NCBI RefSeq assembly: GCF_001746295.1
Contig: NZ_MJAH01000020.1
Span: 62,001 to 126,000, forward strand
Origin: Streptomyces sp. LUP47B
Lineage (GTDB): Bacteria; Actinomycetota; Actinomycetes; Streptomycetales; Streptomycetaceae
Direction of reading: 5' to 3'
Length of the DNA stretch: 64,000 bases
The translations under genes and the position numbers were made by a program. Positions 26,636-33,576 of the stretch are shown one piece after another; position 1 is the first letter of the stretch, and the number at the start of each line of letters is the position of its first letter. Under the pieces are notes generated by a model. It was not told the origin of the DNA and did no database searches. It saw only the letters and a list, made by a program, of their open reading frames with translations.

Positions 26636-26665
26636 GTGGCCCGCCCCGAACTCGGGACGGGCCAC
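26636..26665. terminator. Bidirectional hairpin between convergent genes
   Basis: GTGGCCCG (26636-26643) pairs with CGGGCCAC (26658-26665), and the interior CCCG/CGGG continues the helix after one mismatch. It lies in the 49 bp between the MDMPI-family gene and the convergent LAETG gene. Confidence 0.75.
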
Positions 26666-26677
26666 GCACGACTGTCG

Positions 26678-27370
26678 TCAGCGGGTGCCGGCCCCACGAC
26701 GGCGCAGGCCGAAGAACACGGCGCCGCCGCCGATGGCGACCAGGGCGACCGCGATCCCGGCGATCAGGCCGGTGTTGGAGTTCGCACCGGTCTCGGCGAG
26801 GTTGGAGTCGCCGGCCGCGGGCGACGGGGCGTTGCTCTCGACGGTGGCCGGAGCGGTGGTGCCCTCCGAGGCCGACGGGGTCGGGGTCGCGGACTCCTCG
26901 GCCGGAGTGCTGGCGGAGTCCGACGGGGTGGGCGTGGGCGTCGGGGTCGGCGTGTCCTCGGTCTTGCAGGCGGTCGCCGGGGTGGTCAGGTTCGGCTTGA
27001 TGTCCGCGCCCTTGATGTAGGGCTGGGCCTCGACGTGCACGCGGTACTCCGCGTTCGGCGCCCAGTCCTCCTCGAAGGTGATGGTGGTGCCCTCCTTGGA
27101 GCCCTTCACCGTCTGCTCGCCGACCTTCTTCGCGTCGGCGCCGTTGCTCTGCAGGTACACGGAGACAGTCGCCTCGACGCCGGACTTGTCGACGTCGGTG
27201 ACGGTGATGACGCCCTGGGTGCCGTCGCACTTGGCTTCGGCGGAGAACTCATTGATGTTGCAGGCAAGCGCGTTGCCGGAGGCACCGAGCACGATCGCGG
27301 TCGATGCGGCGGCGACGCCGAGGAAGCGCGAGACGCGGGCGGTGCGGCGGGATATGGGCGTAAATGCCAC
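26678..27370 (-). CDS. LAETG-anchored cell wall protein (sortase substrate)
   Basis: 230-residue secreted protein. A signal peptide (about residues 1-36, ending NALA) precedes a small beta-rich domain with three Cys (ALACNINEF, KCDG, ATACK). A Thr/Pro/Ser-rich wall-spanning region (TPTPTPTPTPSDS) follows, then LAETG at 191-195, a hydrophobic helix and a basic RRR tail. Class E sortases of Streptomyces recognise LAXTG. GAAGGA precedes the ATG. The function is unknown; a strong promoter with palindromes upstream suggests tight regulation. Confidence 0.9.
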   Translation of the reverse strand: MAFTPISRRTARVSRFLGVAAASTAIVLGASGNALACNINEFSAEAKCDGTQGVITVTDVDKSGVEATVSVYLQSNGADAKKVGEQTVKGSKEGTTITFEEDWAPNAEYRVHVEAQPYIKGADIKPNLTTPATACKTEDTPTPTPTPTPSDSASTPAEESATPTPSASEGTTAPATVESNAPSPAAGDSNLAETGANSNTGLIAGIAVALVAIGGGAVFFGLRRRGAGTR

Positions 27371-27451
27371 GTTCGTCCTTCACAGGAAGCTCAAATGCGG
27401 GGGGCTGAAGGGATGGTGATGTGACATCACCGTCCCCAGGAGTCTCACAGG

Positions 27452-27505
27452 TCTATAAGCGCAGCATAAGAAGTGTCAACGTGTAGGCGCCCTACAAGTG
27501 TTGAC
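27452..27505 (-). promoter_or_regulatory. Promoter with nested palindromic operator for the LAETG gene
   Basis: On the minus strand TTGACA (27479-27474) and TATAGA (27457-27452) are 16 bp apart, a near-consensus HrdB-type promoter. Overlapping the -35 are two nested inverted repeats, GTCAAC/GTTGAC (27475-27480 and 27500-27505) and TGTAGG/CCTACA (27482-27487 and 27491-27496), centred at 27490. The expected leader is about 75 nt. Confidence 0.7.
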
Positions 27506-27517
27506 TTTGCCTGCTTA

Positions 27518-28639
27518 TTAAGGTGTGAGACGTTTCAGCGCCTCTCCGGCGTCCTCGATCCGGTCAACAAGGGCGATTCGGGCCTCCATTGACCGCTCCC
27601 GCGCGAGGGCCTGGAGCAGCGGCCAGGTGGGCAGCTTCTCCGTCCAGTGGACGCGGTTCACGAGCACCATCGGCGTGGGTTCGCCGCGCGACTCGTAGTA
27701 GTTGGGCGTCGCGTTGTCGAAGATCTCCTGCACGGTGCCGGCGGCGCCCGGCAGGAAGACCACACCCGCGGTGGAGCGGGCGAGCAGGCCGTCCTCGCGG
27801 GTGGCGTTGGCGAAGTACTTGGCGATGTGCGAAGCGAAGGCGTTCGGCGGCTCGTGCCCGTAGAACCAGGTCGGGATGCCGACGGAGTGGCCGCCCCGGG
27901 GCCAGCGGGCGCGGACCTCGAAGGCGGCGCGCGCCCAGTCGCTGATCGACGGCGTGAACGACGGTGCCTCGGAGAGGATTGCGCACGCCTCGTCGAGCAT
28001 GGCGTCCTCGAAGGGGGCCGCGTAGGCGCCGAGGTTGGCCGCCTCCATCGCACCCGGGCCGCCACCGGTGGCCACGATGAGCCCGGCGCGGGCCAGTTCG
28101 CGGCCGAGGCGGGCGGCGCCGGCGTATTCGCGGGTGCCGCGGGCCATCGCGTGGCCGCCCATCACCCCCACGACCCTTGTGCCGCGCAGGAGTTCGTCGA
28201 GGGCGTCGGAGACGGCGTCGTCATGGACGGAGCGCAGCATCGACGCGTATATGTCGCCGTCGGCCTTGGTGCGCTGGAACCAGGCGTAGGCGAGCGCGTC
28301 GGGGGTCTGCTCGTATCCCTTCTCCAGCCCGTCGAACAACTCGTCGGGGGAGTAGAGCAGTCCGCGGTACGGGTCGAAGGGCAGGTTCGGGACGGGCGGG
28401 AAGACCAGGGCGCCGTCCGCGCGGATCTTCTTGGCGGCGTTCTCCCGCATCGGGCAGCCGAGGAAGACGGCGCCCGCGGTGTCGGTGGCCAGCAACTCCC
28501 TTGTCCGGTCCGTCAGATCGACCGCCTGGACCCGGAAACCGGCGAGGGTGCCGCGGGCCGGTACGACCGCGTCGAACTCCTCCAGCGTCTCGATCTCACG
28601 GTCGTCGTGGTGTGCCGCATGGGCGGGGCTCGTCTGCAC
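27518..28639 (-). CDS. LOG family (lysine-decarboxylase-like) nucleotide-binding protein
   Basis: 373-residue protein. The C-terminal 200 residues have the LOG Rossmann fold: VVGVMGGHAMARG, ATGGGPGAMEAAN and FLPGAAGTVQE, the last a variant of the usual PGGXGTXXE. The N-terminal half (DRTRELLATDTAGAVFLGCPM...) is an extension not found in short cytokinin-activating LOG enzymes, so phosphoribohydrolase activity is uncertain. The GTG at 28639 begins the conserved sequence; longer starts would run through the VOC gene in another frame. Confidence 0.8.
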   Translation of the reverse strand: MQTSPAHAAHHDDREIETLEEFDAVVPARGTLAGFRVQAVDLTDRTRELLATDTAGAVFLGCPMRENAAKKIRADGALVFPPVPNLPFDPYRGLLYSPDELFDGLEKGYEQTPDALAYAWFQRTKADGDIYASMLRSVHDDAVSDALDELLRGTRVVGVMGGHAMARGTREYAGAARLGRELARAGLIVATGGGPGAMEAANLGAYAAPFEDAMLDEACAILSEAPSFTPSISDWARAAFEVRARWPRGGHSVGIPTWFYGHEPPNAFASHIAKYFANATREDGLLARSTAGVVFLPGAAGTVQEIFDNATPNYYESRGEPTPMVLVNRVHWTEKLPTWPLLQALARERSMEARIALVDRIEDAGEALKRLTP

Positions 28640-28674
28640 CCGCCCATGCTCGCACGCCGAGTTGCGGCCGTGGG

Positions 28675-29094
28675 TCAGCCCTCGATCACCGCCGGGTCCA
28701 TCCAGACGACCTCCCAGCTGTGGCCGTCGAGGTCGTCGAAGGAGCGGCCGTACATGAAGCCGTGGTCCTGGGTCTCCCCGGACAGGGTGCCGCCCGCCGC
28801 GAGCGCCTTGTCGACCAGCTCGTCGACCTTCGCGCGGCTCTCCGCGCTCAGTGCGATCAGGACCTCGCTGGTCTTCGTCGCGTCCGCGATCTCCTTCTTG
28901 GTGAAGGTCGCGTAGAACGCCTTCGTCATCAGCATCGCGACGATGGTGTCGCTGATCACGACGGACGCCGCGTCGTCGTTGCTGAACTGCGGGTTGATCG
29001 AGTAGCCGAGCTCGGTGAAGAACGTCTTCGAGGCGTCGAGGTCGTTCACGGCCAGGTTCACGAAGATCATCTGCTGGTAGGTCGGCGAGGTCAT
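28675..29094 (-). CDS. VOC family protein (glyoxalase/bleomycin-resistance fold)
   Basis: 139-residue single-module VOC protein (IFVNLAVNDLDASKTFFTEL...DLDGHSWEVVWMD), like the PhnB-type lactoylglutathione-lyase relatives. The C-terminal motif with His and Glu is retained, so it may bind a metal; the reaction is unknown. The ATG at 29094 is chosen because GGAGAG lies seven bases upstream. It may share a transcript with the LOG gene 35 bp downstream. Confidence 0.85.
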   Translation of the reverse strand: MTSPTYQQMIFVNLAVNDLDASKTFFTELGYSINPQFSNDDAASVVISDTIVAMLMTKAFYATFTKKEIADATKTSEVLIALSAESRAKVDELVDKALAAGGTLSGETQDHGFMYGRSFDDLDGHSWEVVWMDPAVIEG

Positions 29095-29175
29095 CGGAGT
29101 CTCTCCCATCGGGTGCGTGCTGTTCGGTGGGTAGACGGGTGGACGCGGCGGAACTCATCGGTGGCCGTGATTTTT

Positions 29176-29211
29176 TTTCGTACGGCTATTTCGTACGGCT
29201 ATTTCGTACGG
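29176..29211. repeat. Three 13-bp tandem repeats after the permease gene
   Basis: TTTCGTACGGCTA occurs three times head to tail (last copy partial), preceded by a run of eight T. Each unit holds the palindrome CGTACG. It begins within a few bases of the permease stop. Confidence 0.85.
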
Positions 29212-29214
29212 GGC

Positions 29215-30579
29215 TCAGGAGGTCAGGGGGAGGGCCGCCAGCTCGGCCACGATCAGGGTGAGCGGGCCGAAGAGGGCCAGCAGGGCGCTGGCGCGGAGGG
29301 CCGCCGCGCTGCGGAGCATGGTCGCCGGGGCGCCCAGGCGGAGCAACGCGGCTGTGGTGTCCGACCTCGCGTGCTTGGCCTCGACGGCGGCCGTGAGCAG
29401 CGTGGCGATCGTGCAGCTCGACACCAGGAGCAGGCCGAGGGTGGTCAGGGGGCCCACCTCGGGGCCTGCCGGGTCGTACAGGGTGGCCATGGCGTAGATG
29501 CCGGACGTCACCGCGCAGACGATGCCCAGAGGGCGGCCGATGCGGGCGGCTTCCGACATGAGGACTCTTCCGGCGAGCAGGCGCAGGGCGCCGGGGTGGG
29601 TGGACTGCAGGAGGCGGCCGCAGAGGTGGGTGAGGCCGGGGCCGGCGACCGCCAGGCCCACGGCGGTCAGGAGCCAGCCGATGAGGACGGAGGGGGTGCC
29701 TGCCAGGCCGCCGGGCAGGGGAGCGGAGGGGTCGGTCCCTTGCCGGTTGGCGTAGGCCTCCACCGCCAGGCCCGCGGCGAGCACGGCGATGCCCCAGGGG
29801 AGGCCCTTGGGGGCTTCCTGGGGGGCGGGCAGGGCTTCTCGGCCGAGGTCCTCGGTCTGGCCGGCCTCGGCCAAGGGCGCCGTAGGGGTGCTTTCTGCCG
29901 CCCTCGCTTGCGGGTTGCGCCCATGTTCGGTGCCGGCGGCGCGACCGCCCGTGGGCCGGTGAGCCCTGAAACGGCCGTACGAGCCGAAGGTCTCCCTGGC
30001 CGCCGTCCTGCCGTACGCGCCGAAACGGCCGTACGACCGCGCCTCCCTCTTCGCCGATGCCGGCCTGTCGTCCCGTGGCCGCAGGACGAATCCCACCGTG
30101 GCCGACGCGACCACCGGGACCAGGCCCAGCAGGGTCAGGGCGGCCGGCAACGGGAGCGGGACGTCCGCCGCCAGGAAGTCCGCCGCCGCTCCGTCGAAGG
30201 GCATGCCCGTCAGGTCGCCCCGGAGATGGAGGAAGAAGAGCAGGGCCAGCAGGGAGCCGAGGGTGCAGGACAGGGCAGTTGTCGTGGCCGACACGGCCAT
30301 CAGACGGGCCGGGCCCAGGCCGATGGCCGCGAGACCGGAGCGGGGGCGGGTGCCCGGGTCGGTGCGGGCGACCGCCAGGGCGAAGTGGACCGTCGCCGCC
30401 AGGGGTGTCAGACACCATGCCAGGCGCAGCAGGGCGCCGGACGGGTCCCCGGGGTGACTGATCGCGTGGCCGAGAGCGCACAGGAGGAGGAAGCCCGTGC
30501 CTGCCGAGGCGAGTGCCACCAGGAGGCGGCGCAGCTGTACGGCGGGACGGGCGCCCCGCATCAGACGGAGAGCGAGCAC
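29215..30579 (-). CDS. ABC transporter permease (FtsX/MacB-like layout)
   Basis: 454-residue integral membrane protein with roughly eight to ten hydrophobic segments. Two membrane blocks are separated by a charged linker of about 100 residues with repeated YGRF units (SYGRFGAYGR, GSYGRFRAH). The GTG start overlaps the ATPase gene by 19 bp; an ATG at 30561, directly on the ATPase stop (TGATG), is the alternative. The substrate is unknown. It forms a two-gene exporter with the ATPase. Confidence 0.8.
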   Translation of the reverse strand: MLALRLMRGARPAVQLRRLLVALASAGTGFLLLCALGHAISHPGDPSGALLRLAWCLTPLAATVHFALAVARTDPGTRPRSGLAAIGLGPARLMAVSATTTALSCTLGSLLALLFFLHLRGDLTGMPFDGAAADFLAADVPLPLPAALTLLGLVPVVASATVGFVLRPRDDRPASAKREARSYGRFGAYGRTAARETFGSYGRFRAHRPTGGRAAGTEHGRNPQARAAESTPTAPLAEAGQTEDLGREALPAPQEAPKGLPWGIAVLAAGLAVEAYANRQGTDPSAPLPGGLAGTPSVLIGWLLTAVGLAVAGPGLTHLCGRLLQSTHPGALRLLAGRVLMSEAARIGRPLGIVCAVTSGIYAMATLYDPAGPEVGPLTTLGLLLVSSCTIATLLTAAVEAKHARSDTTAALLRLGAPATMLRSAAALRASALLALFGPLTLIVAELAALPLTS

Positions 30580-31301
30580 GCGGTACGGTCCTCCGAGTCG
30601 GCCATCGGGGGCAGGTGCACGGTGTTCACCCGGCGTCCGTCCAGGAGGGTGACCGTGCGGTCCGCCAGCGCTGCGGTGTGGGCGTCGTGCGTCGCCAGGA
30701 GCACGGTGATGCCGTGGGAGCGGGCGGCCGTCGTGAGCGTCCGCAGGACGTGCGCGCGGTCCGCCCGGTACAGGGGAGCCGTCGGTTCGTCCGCGAACAG
30801 CACGGACGGGGCCGGGGCCAGGGCGCGGGCGATGCAGACGCGCTGGCGTTCGGACTGGGTCAGCTCGTGCGGGCGGCTGGCGGTCCGGTCGCCGATGTCG
30901 AGGCGCTCCAGCCACTCCAGGGCGGCCGTCCTGGCGCGCCTGCGGCCGGTGCCGCGCAGCATGAGGGGGAGGGCGACGTTCTCCCAGGCGTTGAGCTCCG
31001 GGACCAGCGCGGGGGCCGGGTCGATCCAGCCGAAGCGGTCGCGACGCAGGCGCTCGCGGGTCATCGGGCCCATCGTGTGCACGGGAACGCTGTTGAACCA
31101 GACCTCGCCGCGCTGGGCCGGGGTGAGTCCCGCCAGACATCTGAGCAGCGCGGTCTTGCCGCTGCCGCGCGGGCCGCTCACGGCGAGGATCTCGCCCTCG
31201 CGCACGCCGAGGGAGACGCCCTGCAGCGCCGGCGAGCCGTCGCGGTGGGTGAAGTGCAGGGAGCGTGCCCAGAGCACATCGTTGTCCGGCGGGGCCTCCA
31301 T
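30561..31301 (-). CDS. ABC transporter ATP-binding protein with degenerate signature
   Basis: 246-residue ATPase of the MacB/LolD type. Walker A is intact (GPRGSGKT), as are Walker B (VLFADEPT) and the H-loop (ATHDA). The signature, usually LSGGQ, reads LTQSERQR, and the D-loop after DEPT is APLYRADR rather than GALD. ATP hydrolysis may therefore be slow or asymmetric. The start is the ATG giving MEAPPDNDVLWARSLHF. Confidence 0.85.
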   Translation of the reverse strand: MEAPPDNDVLWARSLHFTHRDGSPALQGVSLGVREGEILAVSGPRGSGKTALLRCLAGLTPAQRGEVWFNSVPVHTMGPMTRERLRRDRFGWIDPAPALVPELNAWENVALPLMLRGTGRRRARTAALEWLERLDIGDRTASRPHELTQSERQRVCIARALAPAPSVLFADEPTAPLYRADRAHVLRTLTTAARSHGITVLLATHDAHTAALADRTVTLLDGRRVNTVHLPPMADSEDRTACSLSV

Positions 31302-31418
31302 GGGCGTACACCTCGTTCTGGTCCGTTGTGCCTTGCAATCCCCCGAGCGGGGGAACGAAAGCAGGGCCGATCGGTTACCAGGCACGCTAAGGAGACGGGG
31401 GCGGGACGCCGTACAGCA

Positions 31419-31469
31419 CACGGCCCGGGGTGCACGCCTGTCACTCGGACGGGTGCACGCCGGGCCGTG
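31419..31469 (-). terminator. Long hairpin downstream of the aminotransferase gene
   Basis: CACGGCCCGG (31419-31428) pairs with CCGGGCCGTG (31460-31469), and an inner imperfect helix around TGCAC/GTGCA continues it. It lies 22 bp past the aminotransferase stop on the minus strand. Confidence 0.7.
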
Positions 31470-31491
31470 CCGGCCGCTGAATCGCCGGGGG

Positions 31492-32856
31492 CTAGAGCTT
31501 CGTCCAGGCCTCGGTGAGGGTCGCGCGCAGGATCTGCTCGATCTCGTCGAAGGTCCCCTGGTCGGAGATCAGCGGCGGGGCGAGCTGGACGACCGGGTCG
31601 CCGCGGTCGTCGGCACGGCAGTACAGGCCGTTGTCGTACAGGGCCTTGGAGAGGAAGCCGTACAGGACGCGCTCGGTCTCCTCGTCGTTGAAGGACTCCT
31701 TCGTCGCCTTGTCCTTGACCAGCTCGATGCCGTAGAAGAAGCCGTTGCCGCGGACGTCGCCGACGATCGGCAGGTCGTGGAGCTTCTCCAGGGTGGCGCG
31801 GAAGGCGCCCTCGTTGTCGAGGACGTGCTGGTTGAGGTTCTCGCGCTCGAACAGGTCGAGGTTCGCCAGACCCACCGCGGCCGACACGGGGTGGCCGCCG
31901 AAGGTGTAGCCGTGCAGGAAGACGTTGTCCTCCTTGTAGAACGGCTCGGCCAAGCGGTCGGAGATGATGCAGGCGCCGATCGGCGAGTAGCCCGAGGTCA
32001 TGCCCTTGGCGCAGGTGATCATGTCCGGGACGTAGTCGAACTTGTCGCAGGCGAACATGGTGCCGAGGCGGCCGAAGGCGCAGATGACCTCGTCGGAGAC
32101 GAGCAGCACGTCGTACTGGTCGCAGATCTCGCGGACCCGCTGGAAGTAGCCGGGCGGGGGCGGGAAGCAGCCGCCCGCGTTCTGCACGGGCTCCAGGAAG
32201 ACCGCGGCGACGGTGTCCGGGCCCTCGAAGAGGATCTGCTGCTCGATCTGGTCGGCGGCCCAGCGGCCGTAGGCCTCGGGGTCGTCGCCGTGGATCGGGG
32301 CGCGGTAGATGTTGGTGTTCGGGACTTTGTGGGCGCCCGGGACCAGCGGCTCGAAGGGGGCCTTCAGAGCCGGCAGGCCGGTGATCGACAGGGCGCCCTG
32401 CGGGGTGCCGTGGTAGGCGACCGCCCGGGAGATGACCTTGTACTTCGTGGGCTTGCCGGTGAGCTTGAAGTACTGCTTGGCGAGCTTCCAGGCGGTCTCG
32501 ACCGCCTCGCCGCCGCCGGTGGTGAAGAAGACCTTGTTCAGGTCGCCGGGCGCGTGCTGCGCGAGGCGCTCCGCGAGTTCGACGGCCTTCGGGTGGGCGT
32601 AGGACCACACCGGGAAGAACGCCAGGTCCTGCGCCTGCTTGAAGGCGGCCTCGGCGAGTTCCGTACGGCCGTGACCGGCCTGGACCACGAACAGGCCCGC
32701 GAGACCGTCGAGGTAGCGCTTGCCCTTGTCGTCGTAGATGTAGGTGCCCTCGCCCCGGACGATGGTCGGGACCGGGGAGTTCTCGTACGAGGACATGCGG
32801 GTGAAGTGCATCCACAGGTGGTCGTACGCGGTGCGGCTGAGGTCCTTGGAGCTCAC
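31492..32856 (-). CDS. Class III PLP aminotransferase (putative polyamine/omega-amino acid transaminase)
   Basis: 454-residue aminotransferase of the aspartate aminotransferase (class III) superfamily. The PLP Lys lies in MITCAKGMTSGYSPIG, with the cofactor motif VLLVSDEVICAFGRLG and the phosphate cup FTTGGGEAVETAWK. Putrescine or a related omega-amine is a likely substrate because the gene sits after an Lrp regulator and opposite an aminobutyraldehyde-type dehydrogenase. The GTG start lies within a 17-bp duplication. I recall the S. coelicolor counterpart being linked to polyamine use. Confidence 0.88.
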   Translation of the reverse strand: MSSKDLSRTAYDHLWMHFTRMSSYENSPVPTIVRGEGTYIYDDKGKRYLDGLAGLFVVQAGHGRTELAEAAFKQAQDLAFFPVWSYAHPKAVELAERLAQHAPGDLNKVFFTTGGGEAVETAWKLAKQYFKLTGKPTKYKVISRAVAYHGTPQGALSITGLPALKAPFEPLVPGAHKVPNTNIYRAPIHGDDPEAYGRWAADQIEQQILFEGPDTVAAVFLEPVQNAGGCFPPPPGYFQRVREICDQYDVLLVSDEVICAFGRLGTMFACDKFDYVPDMITCAKGMTSGYSPIGACIISDRLAEPFYKEDNVFLHGYTFGGHPVSAAVGLANLDLFERENLNQHVLDNEGAFRATLEKLHDLPIVGDVRGNGFFYGIELVKDKATKESFNDEETERVLYGFLSKALYDNGLYCRADDRGDPVVQLAPPLISDQGTFDEIEQILRATLTEAWTKL

Positions 32857-32885
32857 GGTTATCGGGTCCTCACGGTTATCGGGTT
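32852..32885. repeat. 17-bp tandem duplication at the Lrp-aminotransferase junction
   Basis: CTCACGGTTATCGGGTC is followed at once by the same sequence with one change in the last base. One copy supplies the Lrp stop codon (TAA) and the other the GTG start of the aminotransferase. Confidence 0.9.
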
Positions 32886-33406
32886 CCCCACATGTAGGTC
32901 TGCTTCTTGAGCTTCAGATAGACGAAGCTCTCGGTGGAGCGCACTCCGGGGATGGCCCGGATACGGCGGTTGATGACCTCCAGAAGGTGGTCGTCGTCCT
33001 CGCAGACGATCTCCACCATCAGGTCGAAGGAGCCGGCGGTCATCACCACGTACTCGCATTCGGCCATGCCGGTCAGCGCGTCGGCCACGGACTCCACGTC
33101 GCCCTCGACATGAATGCCGACCATCGCCTGGCGCCGGAAGCCCACGGTGAGCGGGTCCGTGACGGCGACGATCTGCATCACGCCCTGGTCGAGCAGCTTT
33201 TGGACGCGCTGGCGCACGGCCGCCTCCGACAGGCCCACGGCCTTGCCGATCGCGGCGTACGGACGGCGGCCGTCCTCCTGGAGCTGCTCGATGATGGCGA
33301 GGGAGACGGCGTCCAGGTTCGGGCCGGCGCCGTTCCTGGACTCGCTCCTGGACTCGCGGGAGTCCTTGGGGTCTGCGCTTCGACTGGCCACGACGTCACT
33401 GTGCAC
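32876..33406 (-). CDS. Lrp/AsnC family transcriptional regulator
   Basis: 176-residue regulator. After a disordered 30-residue N-terminus, the winged HTH (LDAVSLAIIEQLQEDGRRPYA...AIGKAVGLSEAAVRQRVQKL) and the RAM/AsnC ligand domain (MVGIHVEGDVESVADAL...) follow. It lies upstream of the aminotransferase and divergent from an aldehyde dehydrogenase, so these are its probable targets. In S. coelicolor I recall the corresponding regulator being called EpuRI; this is memory, not a search. Confidence 0.92.
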   Translation of the reverse strand: MHSDVVASRSADPKDSRESRSESRNGAGPNLDAVSLAIIEQLQEDGRRPYAAIGKAVGLSEAAVRQRVQKLLDQGVMQIVAVTDPLTVGFRRQAMVGIHVEGDVESVADALTGMAECEYVVMTAGSFDLMVEIVCEDDDHLLEVINRRIRAIPGVRSTESFVYLKLKKQTYMWGTR

Positions 33407-33407
33407 G

Positions 33408-33543
33408 AGGTCTCGTCACTTACGCAAGGTCGGGGCGATGAAATTCGTTGTTTACGTGACTGAGACCTGCGGATTTCGCAGCCTTGGCGCGATCGGGGGT
33501 GTTGAAAACGTGGGCCGCCGGATTAGGGTGGGTGTCTCAGTCA
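33408..33543. promoter_or_regulatory. Candidate Lrp operator with three half-sites
   Basis: GGTCTCGTCAC (33409-33419) faces its inverted partner GTGACTGAGACC (33456-33467), forming a long imperfect palindrome with the outer bases AGG/CCT and ACGCAA/TTGTTT. A third copy, GTCTCAGTCA, lies at 33534-33543. All are in the spacer between the divergent Lrp and aldehyde dehydrogenase genes. Confidence 0.6.
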
Positions 33544-33576
33544 GTGGACAGTTCCAAACCCCACAGGAGGCCGGCA

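Noticed and set aside
28640..29158. Long N-terminal extension of the LOG-family protein
   Set aside because: It runs through the VOC gene in another frame with low-complexity Arg/Asp-rich sequence.
28177..32910. Very long open frame on the plus strand (over 1500 codons)
   Set aside because: It is antisense to five well-supported genes and reads as Arg/Gly/Ala-rich nonsense, the usual result of high third-position GC.
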